Source: Paenibacillaceae bacterium (GTDB lineage Bacteria; Bacillota; Bacilli; Paenibacillales; Paenibacillaceae). Taken from it: DNA of 64,000 bases. The position numbers were made by a program, and so were the translations under genes. The DNA is taken from NCBI GenBank assembly GCA_004134985.1, contig REGQ01000012.1, forward strand, positions 118,084-182,083, read 5' to 3'. Every line of letters starts with the position of its first letter. Within the stretch, counting starts at the first letter, position 1. Shown one piece after another: positions 35,322 through 44,735 of the stretch. Below the pieces are notes generated by a model. The model did not search any database. It was not told where the DNA came from and saw nothing but the letters and a program-made list of their open reading frames with translations.

Positions 35322-36284
35322 GTGTACGACGTCGTAGCCATTGGCGAAGCGCTTGTCGATTTGACGCCGTTCGGTGTTTCCGAACAAGGCCATGCCGTAT
35401 TTGAAGCCAACCCGGGCGGAGCCCCATCCAATGTGCTCGCTGCATTGGGAAAGCTGGGCAAGAAAACAGCTTTTATCGGAAAAGTAGGCAGTGATGCGTT
35501 CGGACGGCAGTTGGCATCCACAATGGAGGTTAGCGATATCGATCGAACAGGACTCGTCATGGATAACGAGGCGCCGACCACACTTGCCTGCGTTCATCTG
35601 GATGAGCAGGGCGAGCGTTCGTTCAGCTTTTACCGAAATCCCGGAGCGGATTTGCTGCTTCAGCCTGGGGAGGTTAATACCGAATTAATCGATCGAACGA
35701 ACATTTTTCATTTTGGTTCGGTTTCGTTGAGCGGAGAACCGTCAAGATCGGCAACTTTACGTGCAGTTACCCATGCGGAGCGCAAGAACAAACTGATTTC
35801 ATACGACCCCAATTGGAGACCTCTATTGTGGAACGATGCAAATGAGGCTCGCAGCATGATTCTGCAAGGCATGAAATATGCGGATATTGTAAAAATATCA
35901 GATGAAGAACTCGCTTTTATAACGGGAGAGGAAGATGTAGCGCTAGCTTCCGAGTTTCTATACAATCGATACCGTATCCCTTATCTTTTCGTCACGCTCG
36001 GAGAACGCGGCTGTGTATATACGCTGAAAGGCGTAAGTGGATTCGTGCCCGCATTTCAAGTTGAGGCTGTCGATACGACAGGAGCAGGGGATGCCTTCAT
36101 GGCTGCCATATTATATCAAATACTTACTTATCAGGGACAGTTAGATGTACTGACGATGACCAATATGGAGCAGTGCGTAAAATTTGCCTGTGCAGCGGGT
36201 GCACTGGCTGCTACGAAAAGAGGAGGCATACCAGCGATGCCTGCCCAGGAAGATATTGAGCGTCTGTGTGGATTCAGGCAGTAA
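35322..36284 (+). CDS. PfkB family carbohydrate kinase, probable fructokinase
   Basis: 320 residues. Motif 1 is NPGGAPSNVLAALGKLGKKT (residues ~29-48) and the ATP/anion-hole motif with catalytic Asp is DTTGAGDAFMA (~250). KIGKVGSD-type and FHFGSVSLS stretches match fructokinase-like members. GTG start with GAGGAGGG before it. It would phosphorylate the ketose produced by the dehydrogenase just upstream. It is the last gene of the long sugar operon. Confidence 0.92.
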   Translation: MYDVVAIGEALVDLTPFGVSEQGHAVFEANPGGAPSNVLAALGKLGKKTAFIGKVGSDAFGRQLASTMEVSDIDRTGLVMDNEAPTTLACVHLDEQGERSFSFYRNPGADLLLQPGEVNTELIDRTNIFHFGSVSLSGEPSRSATLRAVTHAERKNKLISYDPNWRPLLWNDANEARSMILQGMKYADIVKISDEELAFITGEEDVALASEFLYNRYRIPYLFVTLGERGCVYTLKGVSGFVPAFQVEAVDTTGAGDAFMAAILYQILTYQGQLDVLTMTNMEQCVKFACAAGALAATKRGGIPAMPAQEDIERLCGFRQ

Positions 36285-36352
36285 CAAGCCAAAGTCATGC
36301 TGCTTTCAGTAAAAAGCACATGTCGAGGCCAGACTTGACACTTGTCGAGGCA

Positions 36353-36384
36353 GAACCGGCATTTCAGAGATGAAATGCCGGTTC
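36353..36384. terminator. Strong 14 bp hairpin after the sugar operon
   Basis: GAACCGGCATTTCA/TGAAATGCCGGTTC is a perfect stem with a GAGA loop. No T run follows, so it may be an attenuating or RNA-stabilising hairpin rather than a classic terminator. Confidence 0.6.
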
Positions 36385-36604
36385 GATCTCGTTCTATTCG
36401 ATCGATTTTCCCCTACAAATGTAATTCTCTTCTGTACTTTCTCGCGAGATAATCAGAGTAATTGCAAAGAGCCGTGTACATAAACCACTCCCAAACAACT
36501 TTCCTCTTTAAATTAAATCGAATTCCCTATATCAGATGGTGAAATATGCCTTGAATGACATCAAGATCTCTGCGGCAAAATGTACATAAAGTAGGTGAAC
36601 TGAC

Positions 36605-38206
36605 ATGCTGAACAAAGGGATTCGAATTTTGGTGGCAATCCTTATTCTGGTCGCCATTTCTGGATGCCATCACCCGAAGCCTGTAGAGCAAGATTTGATG
36701 CATTTGAAATCCGATAACAATGGAAAAAAGAAAAAAGTTATTTTACTGTTAATAGACTCTTTAATGGCTCAGTCAATCGATGAAGGAATTCGTCAACAAG
36801 AGCTTCCGGCCTTTCAATTTCTAATTGAACATGGGCAATATTATAAAGATCTGGTTAGTTCTTTTCCTACGATGTCTGTTACGATCGACAGCTCGCTGCT
36901 TACCGGCAAATATCCGGATGTTCATCACGTGCCAGGCCTGACCTGGTATTCAGCGGACGACAAGAAATTGATCAATTACGGGACAGGACCGATGGAAGTG
37001 TTAAGGCACGGACTGCATCCGGTGTTGACCGATGCGCTAATCCATTTGAACGGGAGCCACTTAAATGGGAAGCTGCCTACGATTTATGAGGATTTAGCCC
37101 GGCATGGGTTGAAGTCCGGTTCAATTAACGGGCTGATTTACCGGGGGACTTTCGATCATTTGTTGACGATTCCTGCCTATATGCAAGGCCCTGCTTCTTT
37201 GGCAAGGGAAATTCAAGTGAAAGGACCAGATTTCTTGACCTTGGGTGCATTGTCCAATCCACTCGCAGGGGTGAAAAACCTGCCCGAAAGTCTAATGGAT
37301 AAGATGGGATTCAATAATGACTACGCGATAGAAACAGCAAAATATTTAATTGAAACCAATAACCTACCGGACTTTTTACTCGTGTATTTGCCCGATTTGG
37401 ACCAGCAGCTGCATAAGAAAGGCCCTGCGGAGCTGAAAGGGGTGAAAGTAACGGATCAGCAGCTCCAATCTTTGTTGCAATCGTTCGGTTCGCCGGAAAA
37501 AGCGTTGAATGATGCGATTATTATGGTTGTCGGGGACAGTGGAATGACTCCTATTCTGCCTGCCGATCAAAATCCGATCATCGATCTGTCCGCTTTATTC
37601 GGAGATGCCCGCGTGTTGCGTCCTGGTGAAGCCGTTACGAAGGAAACAGAAATCATTCTGGCCGTCAATGAAACGATGGCTTATGTATATTCGTTAAAAG
37701 CAGCGCGTTCGCTTAGAGACACAGCAAATGTGTTAATCAACGAACCGCGCATTGATCTTATTGCATGGAAAGAAAAAGAGTGGATGTATGTCATTCAAGG
37801 ACCAAATGCCAAACCGTTCAGGTTCAAAGCAAATGGAAACCTGACTGATCCTTACCAGCAATCATGGGAGATCGAACAGGAGCAAGAAATGCTGGATATT
37901 AACCTGAATGCGGCTGCACGTTCATTGAATTATGGGGAGTATCCCGATGTACTGCAGCGATTATCAGGCGCATTAAACTCTCACAAGGGCAACTATTTAG
38001 TGGTCACGGCGAAGCCTGGATACGAATTGGTGGACAGAAGTTCACCAACGCATAAGGGAGGGGGCGGTCATGGCTCCATTCGCAAAAAAGAGTCGCTTGT
38101 TCCCTTGATCATTGGCGGCACGGATCAGAAACCGCAACATTTAAGAATGATCGATTTAAAACCGTATTTGCTTGATCTTCTAACAGATATTCCGCAGAGC
38201 AAATAA
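36605..38206 (+). CDS. Alkaline phosphatase superfamily lipoprotein (nucleotide pyrophosphatase/phosphodiesterase type)
   Basis: 533 residues with a lipoprotein signal (RILVAILILVAISGC). VILLLIDSLMAQS gives the first metal-binding Asp, FPTMSVTIDSSLLTGKYPDVH carries the catalytic Thr region, and LPDLDQQLHKKGP, VVGDSGM and HGSIRKKESLVPLIIGG supply later metal sites. Proteins of this type hydrolyse phosphodiester or pyrophosphate bonds outside the membrane. GTAGGTGAACTGAC precedes the ATG. It appears to be a single-gene unit. Confidence 0.88.
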   Translation: MLNKGIRILVAILILVAISGCHHPKPVEQDLMHLKSDNNGKKKKVILLLIDSLMAQSIDEGIRQQELPAFQFLIEHGQYYKDLVSSFPTMSVTIDSSLLTGKYPDVHHVPGLTWYSADDKKLINYGTGPMEVLRHGLHPVLTDALIHLNGSHLNGKLPTIYEDLARHGLKSGSINGLIYRGTFDHLLTIPAYMQGPASLAREIQVKGPDFLTLGALSNPLAGVKNLPESLMDKMGFNNDYAIETAKYLIETNNLPDFLLVYLPDLDQQLHKKGPAELKGVKVTDQQLQSLLQSFGSPEKALNDAIIMVVGDSGMTPILPADQNPIIDLSALFGDARVLRPGEAVTKETEIILAVNETMAYVYSLKAARSLRDTANVLINEPRIDLIAWKEKEWMYVIQGPNAKPFRFKANGNLTDPYQQSWEIEQEQEMLDINLNAAARSLNYGEYPDVLQRLSGALNSHKGNYLVVTAKPGYELVDRSSPTHKGGGGHGSIRKKESLVPLIIGGTDQKPQHLRMIDLKPYLLDLLTDIPQSK

Positions 38207-38302
38207 ACGGATTTTCGCCAATAATTAGGTTGCTTATCAACATGGATAGTGCTCTCCAAATTACAACATAATAAATAGCATGTAAGGGGGTAGCGCAGCG
38301 CT

Positions 38303-39976
38303 ATGAACAAACAGGGTAACAAGTTAATAATTGCCGCTTTAGGCGGGGTTAATGAAATCGGAAAGAACATGTACTTGTTGCAATACAATGAAGATATCAT
38401 TGTTATCGATTGCGGGTCCAAATTTCCCGACGAGAGCTTTTTAGGCATTGATCTGATCATCCCGGATGCAACCTATTTGTTGGAAAATAAAGACAAAGTA
38501 CGCGCATTAATCGTAACGCATGGACATGAGGATCACATCGGTGGTATTCCTTATTTGTTGAAACAACTGAATATCCCCATATATGCTTCAAAATTAACGA
38601 TTGGTCTAATCGAGGTAAAGCTGAAAGAACTTGGCATTTTAAATGAAAGCAAGCTGAATTTAATCGATGCCAACGCAAGTATTGACTTGGGAACCGTTAA
38701 TGTGACCTTCTTCGGCACGAGTCACAGCATTCCCGATTGCTTGGGCATTGTCTTTCAGACGCCCGAAGGAACCGTTGTTCACACTGGCGATTTTAAATTT
38801 GATATGTCCCCGGTCAATAAGCAATATCCTGATCTTCATCGGATGGCGGATATTGGGAAAAACGGTGTGTTGCTGCTGTTGTCCGAAAGTACAAATGCAG
38901 AGCGGCCCGGATTTACCCCTTCAGAACGTCTTGTTGGCGAGCATATTACAGAAGCATTCAGCAAAGCGCAGCAGAAGGTGTTTATTTCTACCTTCGCTTC
39001 TAATGTCCACCGCGTACAGCAGATTATCGATGCCGCGGTTAAATCGCACCGGAAACTTGTCTTGCTTGGCCGAAGCATGATCAATACAACATCGGTGGCC
39101 AAAGAATTGGGCTACTTGAACATTCCTGAGAACTTACTCATTGAAGCCGGCGAAACCGACCGTTATGCGCCTGAGGAAATTGCAGTCTTGTGTACAGGAA
39201 GCCAGGGCGAACCGATGGCAGTTCTCTCGCGTTTGGCCAGTTCGAGCCACCGACAAATCGATATTATGCCAGGGGATACCGTCATTATTGCCGCTACGGC
39301 CATCCCTGGCAATGAGCGAAACGTTGCCCGCATCATAGATAATTTCTATCTGCTCGGCGCACAGGTTATCTATGGATCGGGAAGTGCGACAGGGATGCAT
39401 GTATCTGGACATGGCAGTCAAGAAGAGTTGAAATTAATGCTTACCTTAATGAAACCGAAATATTTTATTCCGGTTCATGGGGAGTTCAGGATGTTGCATC
39501 AACATCGGCTGCTGGCCCAATCGGTCGGGGTGGACGAAGAGAATATTTTTATCGTTAGCAATGGTGAAGTTGTTGAGATTCGTGACAAAATAGCACGTAA
39601 AGATGGTAAAATACCGACGGGCAACATACTGGTGGACGGATTGGGAATTGGAGATATTGGAAATGTTGTACTCCGCGACCGCAAACAACTATCCGAGGAC
39701 GGCATGCTAGTCATCGTCATCACCTTGAGTAAAACAGAAGGTCATATTTTGTCCGGCCCAGATATCATTTCCCGAGGATTCGTCTATGTTCGCGACTCCG
39801 AAGTGCTGATGCGTGACATTAATCAACTTGCACTTTCGACCATTGAGAAGCTTCTAGAGGAAAATGTTAACCAGTGGAATTTAATAAAACAATCGCTAAA
39901 AGAGTCCCTCGGACGGTTCTTATTTGCACAAACCAAGAGAAGACCGATGATCCTCCCAATCATCATTGAGATATGA
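38303..39976 (+). CDS. rnjA: Ribonuclease J
   Basis: 557 residues, the usual size for RNase J. The metallo-beta-lactamase motif HGHEDHIGG lies near residue 73, HTGDFKFD near 160, and the beta-CASP domain follows with HVSGHGSQEELKLML near 365 and PVHGEFRML near 390. It has 5'-3' exo- and endonuclease activity on RNA in Bacilli. The context (not near a ylxH or dapG locus) means rnjA versus a second paralogue cannot be settled; the core motifs are all intact. GTAAGGGGGTAG is the ribosome binding site. Confidence 0.92.
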   Translation: MNKQGNKLIIAALGGVNEIGKNMYLLQYNEDIIVIDCGSKFPDESFLGIDLIIPDATYLLENKDKVRALIVTHGHEDHIGGIPYLLKQLNIPIYASKLTIGLIEVKLKELGILNESKLNLIDANASIDLGTVNVTFFGTSHSIPDCLGIVFQTPEGTVVHTGDFKFDMSPVNKQYPDLHRMADIGKNGVLLLLSESTNAERPGFTPSERLVGEHITEAFSKAQQKVFISTFASNVHRVQQIIDAAVKSHRKLVLLGRSMINTTSVAKELGYLNIPENLLIEAGETDRYAPEEIAVLCTGSQGEPMAVLSRLASSSHRQIDIMPGDTVIIAATAIPGNERNVARIIDNFYLLGAQVIYGSGSATGMHVSGHGSQEELKLMLTLMKPKYFIPVHGEFRMLHQHRLLAQSVGVDEENIFIVSNGEVVEIRDKIARKDGKIPTGNILVDGLGIGDIGNVVLRDRKQLSEDGMLVIVITLSKTEGHILSGPDIISRGFVYVRDSEVLMRDINQLALSTIEKLLEENVNQWNLIKQSLKESLGRFLFAQTKRRPMILPIIIEI

Positions 39977-40043
39977 ATAACGGGGCCTGGTTTAACGGAC
40001 AATACATGTAGATAAAATCTCAACAACGAGGGAGGGATCACAA

Positions 40044-40127
40044 GTGGCTAAACAACAAGGGCATGCTGCACAAAATACGACAACGCGAACTTCTGACAAA
40101 AAAGGCAACAAGGGCGGAAAAAAATAG
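40044..40127 (+). CDS. 27-residue lysine-rich peptide
   Basis: GTG start at 40044 with GAGGGAGGGA nine bases upstream; stop TAG at 40125. The product is polar and basic, ending in KKGNKGGKK. It sits 21 bp before the sspH-like gene on the same strand, so it may be a minor spore protein. No family was recognised. Confidence 0.5.
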   Translation: MAKQQGHAAQNTTTRTSDKKGNKGGKK

Positions 40128-40148
40128 GAGCACACGGAGGCACTGAAA

Positions 40149-40328
40149 ATGAATACGCAAAGAGCTGTTGAAATAGCGGCATCTCCGGTTATGGCAAATG
40201 TAAGCCATCAAGGAACACCGGTATATATTCAACATGTAAACGAAGAAAATGAAACGGCAACGATTTTCCCTCTCGATAATCCGGAGCATGAGCAAAGTGT
40301 ACCGGTTGATATGCTGAGGGAACATTGA
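40149..40328 (+). CDS. sspH: H-type small acid-soluble spore protein
   Basis: 59 residues from ATG 40149, preceded by AGGAGCACACGGAGGC. The sequence MNTQRAVEIAASPVMANV continues with PVYIQHVNEENETATIF and NPEHEQSVPVDML, matching the Bacillus SspH family closely in length and spacing. Such minor SASPs are made in the forespore and help protect spore DNA. It is confirmation that the organism sporulates, along with the ger operon. Confidence 0.9.
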   Translation: MNTQRAVEIAASPVMANVSHQGTPVYIQHVNEENETATIFPLDNPEHEQSVPVDMLREH

Positions 40329-40355
40329 TGGTGACGAAAATATAAACAGAAGAAT

Positions 40356-40386
40356 AAAACAGCGTCACATCTCGTGGCGCTGTTTT
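40356..40386. terminator. Rho-independent terminator after sspH
   Basis: AAAACAGCGTCAC pairs with GTGGCGCTGTTTT around ATCTC, with one G-T pair. The flanking A and T runs make it usable from both strands, serving also the converging hydrolase gene. Confidence 0.85.
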
Positions 40387-40402
40387 GCTGTATTCACATT
40401 CA

Positions 40403-41659
40403 TTATTCCTGTCGCTTTTTCATGCCAAGGAACGAGATATCTCCGCTATCTTCGATCATAAAATTGCATTTCCAATCGTACCAAGTATGATGGAATGTTG
40501 TCTCTGAAATAGGGTAAATAGGAATAAACTCCTCCTCATTCCAAACGAAAAACAACTGGTCATCATGGCGATCAACGACCGCTGTGCATCCATACCCTTC
40601 GTATGTCCCCATATAATTAGCATATACGTGTTCATCAATTGACCATGGCTGCGGCCGCTCCGGAACAGGAGCATGTCCGCCAAACAGCATATCCGTCAAT
40701 GACTCTGTGAGCCTTAACACCGGAACGAAATCATAGTTTGTTAACATAATGATGCAGGCATTGTCATTCGGGTAACGGTGCAATTCACTTCGAAAGCCGC
40801 GGTAAGCACCGCCATGGTATACTCTACTGCGGCCATATCGTTTATCAAGAAACCATCCAAAGCCGTAATTGAAATCATTGGGCTTGAAGGCAAGGTCCAT
40901 CGTTTCTCGGGAAACGAGCTTTGCTGAGGACAGGGCTTGATCCCATAGGTATAGATCATCTACCGTCGAATACATGGCTCCCGCTGAGAAGCTGGAACTC
41001 ATGTCCATATATTCGCATGGAATAAAATCTTCCCACGAGGAATGATACGATGAACTCATTTGGTTAATAACTTTTTTATTGTTGTCGATCCCTGTATTGC
41101 CCATCCCAAGAGGGGTTAGAATATGGTTCTGTATGTAACTTTCAAAAGTGGAATTTGCAATCCGTTCAATTAACATACCGAGCAAAAAATAACCGGAATT
41201 CGTATAGGCAAAGGATGTGCCAGGCTTAAATGAAAGAGGCTGATCAATGAACAAATGAAGGACATCACTTTGGGTGAGACGGAGCTTATTTAACTTTTTG
41301 TTGTATTCGGGCAGGCTGGTGTAATTTGCAAGGCCTGAGGTGTGCGTCAACAAGTGGGCAACTGAAACATGATTAAGATGGGCCGCTTCCGGCAGATAGT
41401 GGCTGATATCATCTTCGAAATGAAGAAGTTTCTGCTCATAAAGCATCATAATGGCCATAGCTGTAAACGATTTGGTCAAAGACCAGATTCTAAATTTCGT
41501 ATCCATCGTATTGGATACCTGATGTTCGATGTTTGCATACCCGTATGCTTTGCGGAACAGGATTTCTCCATGTTGGGCAACCAATACCGTTCCGCTGAGC
41601 GGCCAGTTGCGTTCATAACCGCTTAAATAGTCATCAAGGCGTTGAGTAACAACAGCCAT
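40403..41659 (-). CDS. Serine hydrolase, beta-lactamase class C fold
   Basis: 418 residues, no signal peptide, so probably cytoplasmic. The SxxK nucleophile motif is SLTKSF (~residue 60), YxN is YTNSGYFLLG (~150), and the third motif region is HGGAYRGFRSEL (~280). The C-terminal ~90 residues form a beta-rich tail (YMGTYEGYGCTAVVDRHDDQ). Family members are esterases, D-aminopeptidases or penicillin-binding-like enzymes; true beta-lactamase activity is unlikely to be the main role. GAGGAGGTG lies upstream of the ATG. Confidence 0.9.
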   Translation of the reverse strand: MAVVTQRLDDYLSGYERNWPLSGTVLVAQHGEILFRKAYGYANIEHQVSNTMDTKFRIWSLTKSFTAMAIMMLYEQKLLHFEDDISHYLPEAAHLNHVSVAHLLTHTSGLANYTSLPEYNKKLNKLRLTQSDVLHLFIDQPLSFKPGTSFAYTNSGYFLLGMLIERIANSTFESYIQNHILTPLGMGNTGIDNNKKVINQMSSSYHSSWEDFIPCEYMDMSSSFSAGAMYSTVDDLYLWDQALSSAKLVSRETMDLAFKPNDFNYGFGWFLDKRYGRSRVYHGGAYRGFRSELHRYPNDNACIIMLTNYDFVPVLRLTESLTDMLFGGHAPVPERPQPWSIDEHVYANYMGTYEGYGCTAVVDRHDDQLFFVWNEEEFIPIYPISETTFHHTWYDWKCNFMIEDSGDISFLGMKKRQE

Positions 41660-41823
41660 GGTACGTGCACCTCCTCTAAAGGAGAATTATACCATATTTT
41701 TGTTCAAATTAGAGAAATCCGGAATCAGCAGCTTCTCGAAAAAAAAGTTTATGGTGAGACGCATGAAACAGAGAGAATTTGTCATTCTCCCTGTTCTGTT
41801 CCGGCTTCGCGTTTTATTGGCTA

Positions 41824-42189
41824 CTAACCTTGATTGTTGGGATTGGGCATCTCTGAATAGGTTTTTTGACAGACCATATTTGAAATGCGAGGCACATAGA
41901 CCATTTCTCCTGGCTTTAATTGATTCACGTCGCCAAGATGCGGGTTGGCTTCCTCCAGAATGCTATGAGGCATGTTATATCGGTGTCCGATTGAAGCTAA
42001 CGTGTCTCCAGGCTGAATCTGGTGCTGTGCGAATAACATGTCATCCGATTTTCCATCTCTGAAGAAGGGAAAGAAAAACGGGGAAAAGAAGAAGAACGGA
42101 AACAAGAAACGGTTTGGAAAAAAAGGATGGGGAAACGGACGAAAGAAGGGGCGACCTCCAAAACCACCAGGAACAAATCCACGATTCAT
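41824..42189 (-). CDS. LysM-domain protein with Phe/Pro-rich N-terminus
   Basis: 121 residues. Residues 1-45 are strikingly rich in Phe, Pro and Gly (FFRPFPHPFFPNRFLFPFFF). Residues ~53-100 form one LysM domain (HQIQPGDTLASIGHRYNMPH, then LKPGEMVYVPRI). LysM binds peptidoglycan; in spore formers such short proteins are often in the spore coat or cortex interface (SafA-like). There is no signal peptide, which fits a mother-cell spore protein. AGGTAATTTTA precedes the start. Confidence 0.85.
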   Translation of the reverse strand: MNRGFVPGGFGGRPFFRPFPHPFFPNRFLFPFFFFSPFFFPFFRDGKSDDMLFAQHQIQPGDTLASIGHRYNMPHSILEEANPHLGDVNQLKPGEMVYVPRISNMVCQKTYSEMPNPNNQG

Positions 42190-42435
42190 TAAAATTACCT
42201 CCGATTGTTATAGTCATTTGTCTATATAGATTATTGCCTAACCCGGGATTTGGTTACAAAATAATCAATTTGGCTGTGGTCAAAGCCCCAAACGCCCGGT
42301 TTTATGTTCCCCGTACACATTGAGTACAACTTAACGTTGTATAATTCAACCGAGATAGATCGCAAAAAGAAGTCGTTTTTTAATACAACAGCTTGAAGCG
42401 GTATAATGGTTAGAGAAATAAATAAGATTGGAGTA

Positions 42436-42654
42436 ATGATGATGAAATGGCTAGAAGCAATTATGGTGTGGATCGGTCCAAGGAAACTGCGCATCGCTGT
42501 AATGACAGTGGGTGTATTGGCTATTTTGGTGGTTGGAGCGATTTGTTCGCAAGTGCAGGAACGGCAGGGCAGTGATGCTGCCATCATGCCATTCATTCTA
42601 CTCATTCTTTCGTTTGCCATATTGCAAGTCACCAAACATGAGAATTCTAAATAG
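42436..42654 (+). CDS. Small membrane protein
   Basis: About 70-72 residues; three in-frame ATGs (42436, 42439, 42442) follow TTGGAG. Two hydrophobic spans are seen: IAVMTVGVLAILVVGAIC and IMPFILLILSFAILQV. It lies 30 bp before a two-component system and may be cotranscribed with it. No family was recognised. Confidence 0.6.
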   Translation: MMMKWLEAIMVWIGPRKLRIAVMTVGVLAILVVGAICSQVQERQGSDAAIMPFILLILSFAILQVTKHENSK

Positions 42655-42684
42655 TGAAGGTGAGAAAGAAGTGAAGGAGGCTAT

Positions 42685-43371
42685 ATGATGACAATCGTCA
42701 TGGTCGTCGACGATGAAGCGCATATTCGGCAGCTCGTTCGGTTATATCTGGAGGACGAAGGGATGGAAGTTGTAGAGAAGGCGAACGGGGAGGAGGCATG
42801 GGACTATTACAAGCAGCATAGTGTTGATCTCGTCGTGCTGGATGTCATGATGCCTCGCATGAGCGGATGGGAATTGTGCCGACGATTGCGCGAAGCAGGG
42901 GATAAGCCAATATTGATGATTACCGCGAAGGGAGAACCGACAGAAAGAATCAAGGGATTTCAGCTGGGTACCGACGATTATGTGGTGAAACCTTTCGAAC
43001 CATTGGAATTGGTGATGCGGGTTAAAGCGCTGCTCAAACGCTATCGTATTTCGATCTCGCAGATTGTCAGGTTGGGCAACGTTACCCTTGACAAAACGAG
43101 CTATCAGGTTCGCTATAAGGATACAGGGGAAACGGATTCCATTCCTTTGAAAGAATTCGAACTGCTCTTTACGCTCGCCAGCCAGCCGGGAAAAGTGTTT
43201 ACGCGGAATGCGCTGATTGAAAAAATATGGGGATACGAATATGACCGAGATGAGCGCACAATTGATACCCATGTCAGGCGATTGCGAGACCGTTTTCATC
43301 TATACGAGGAAGACTTCACGATCGTAACGCTTCGGGGGCTGGGATATCGGCTGGAGGTTTATCGTGACTAA
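42685..43371 (+). CDS. OmpR/PhoB family response regulator
   Basis: 228 residues. Receiver domain: VDDEA (residues ~8-12), phosphoacceptor in VVLDVMMPRMSG (~53), and conserved Lys in YVVKPFEP (~102). C-terminal winged helix: LKEFELLFTLASQPGKVF and IDTHVRRLRDRFH. AAGGAGGC precedes the ATG. It overlaps the sensor kinase gene by 8 bp, forming a classic two-component pair; a TVP38-like membrane protein follows. Confidence 0.95.
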   Translation: MMTIVMVVDDEAHIRQLVRLYLEDEGMEVVEKANGEEAWDYYKQHSVDLVVLDVMMPRMSGWELCRRLREAGDKPILMITAKGEPTERIKGFQLGTDDYVVKPFEPLELVMRVKALLKRYRISISQIVRLGNVTLDKTSYQVRYKDTGETDSIPLKEFELLFTLASQPGKVFTRNALIEKIWGYEYDRDERTIDTHVRRLRDRFHLYEEDFTIVTLRGLGYRLEVYRD

Positions 43372-44722
43372 GTCCCTTTATGTACGAATAATTTTTATAT
43401 TCCTCGGCTCGGTCATGATCAGCTTGGTTCTAAGCTCAATCGTGAACGGTCGGATTTACAGCAGACAGTTGGTAACCTATATGCAGGACAGCATGATTGA
43501 AAATGGGGAAACCATTATTGATTCCTACAAGCAATCCCACCCTCAAAATCTGGATGTGCTCGTAAGCGGGCTGACAGCGTTGCCGCTCTACTCCATTCGC
43601 TTGTTTGATAACGAGGGGAGGCCGATTCATGAAACAGGAGATCAATCGAGAATCACATTTGAAATCAATGGCGATCAAATTCGCAATGTCTTGCATGGTG
43701 ACGTTTACCGCGGCACGAAGAAACATGGATTTAAACATACGATGGTCGGGCTTCCTTTCCAAATCAATGGGGAACCGCATGCCTTGTTTATCACTTCGGA
43801 GTTTGGCGGCTTGGCCAAAATGTTAGCTGGTTTTTTCCAAAACCTGCTTCTCATTGTTTTGCTGTTCGGAAGTGTGTTTATTCTAATCTCCGCCAGGCAT
43901 ATCGTACGCCCGATTCAACAACTTACTGCTGCAACACGCAAAATGTCCAAAGGCGACTTCAGCATACATTTTAATACAAAACGGAAAGATGAGATTGGCG
44001 AGCTCACGACAAGTTTTAATCATATGGCCCATGAGCTGGGGATGCTGGAAAAGATGAGGAGGCAATTTGTTTCTGACGTTTCCCATGAAATCCAGTCGCC
44101 GCTGACATCGATTAAAGGGTTTACGCAAGCACTCAAGCAAAAGAAAATGGATGAGTCCAGCCGCTTGCGCCTTCTCGATATTATAGAGGACGAGAGCAAC
44201 CGGCTATCGCGTTTGAGCGAGGATCTGCTCCAACTGTCGTCGCTGGGGTATGAACATTTAAGTTTGAATGTCTCGCAATTCCGCCTGGACGAACAAGTTC
44301 GCAACGTCATAATCGCCTCTGAGCCGCAATGGTCGCTCAAAAATCAGGAAATCGAATTGGATCTGATCGAGATGACTATCCAGGCAGATGAGGGGAAGCT
44401 GATACAGCTTTGGACGAATTTAATTAGCAACAGCATCAAGTTTACTGGCGAGCACGGTACAATTCAAGTGAAGGGCAGGAAGGTTAACAGCGGTGTGGAG
44501 ATTACGATCACAGACAATGGTCAAGGCATTCCTGAGGAAGAATTCAATCGCATCTTCAAGCCTTTTTACAAGGTCGATAAATCCAGAGATCGCACCATCA
44601 AAGGAAACGGGATCGGCCTGTCGATTGTGAGGCGGATCGTTGAATTGCATAACGGAGAAATTGAGGTGACGAGTCAGTTAGGCGAATGGACAACATTCCG
44701 TGTTTACTTGCCTGTAACGTGA
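43364..44722 (+). CDS. Sensor histidine kinase
   Basis: 452 residues. Two membrane spans (~8-26 and ~158-180) flank an extracellular domain; HAMP follows (IVRPIQQLTAATRKMSKGDF). The phosphoacceptor is in FVSDVSHEIQSPLTSIKGF (~240), with ATP-binding motifs NLISNSIKF, DNGQGIPEE and GNGIGLSIVRRIVELHNG. The Gln in HEIQSP, where Leu or Arg is common, is unremarkable. GTG start overlaps the regulator gene. The signal sensed is unknown, probably envelope related given the membrane protein next door. Confidence 0.95.
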   Translation: MTKSLYVRIIFIFLGSVMISLVLSSIVNGRIYSRQLVTYMQDSMIENGETIIDSYKQSHPQNLDVLVSGLTALPLYSIRLFDNEGRPIHETGDQSRITFEINGDQIRNVLHGDVYRGTKKHGFKHTMVGLPFQINGEPHALFITSEFGGLAKMLAGFFQNLLLIVLLFGSVFILISARHIVRPIQQLTAATRKMSKGDFSIHFNTKRKDEIGELTTSFNHMAHELGMLEKMRRQFVSDVSHEIQSPLTSIKGFTQALKQKKMDESSRLRLLDIIEDESNRLSRLSEDLLQLSSLGYEHLSLNVSQFRLDEQVRNVIIASEPQWSLKNQEIELDLIEMTIQADEGKLIQLWTNLISNSIKFTGEHGTIQVKGRKVNSGVEITITDNGQGIPEEEFNRIFKPFYKVDKSRDRTIKGNGIGLSIVRRIVELHNGEIEVTSQLGEWTTFRVYLPVT

Positions 44723-44735
44723 CAAGGGGAGCTAA

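Noticed and set aside
41642..42062. Open frames on the + strand over the LysM gene
   Set aside because: The opposite strand has a clear LysM motif, ribosome binding site and start; the + strand frames are low-complexity mirror images.
42231..42635. 134-codon - strand frame opposite the small membrane protein gene
   Set aside because: No ribosome binding site or motif; the + strand gene has a start signal and two clean membrane spans.
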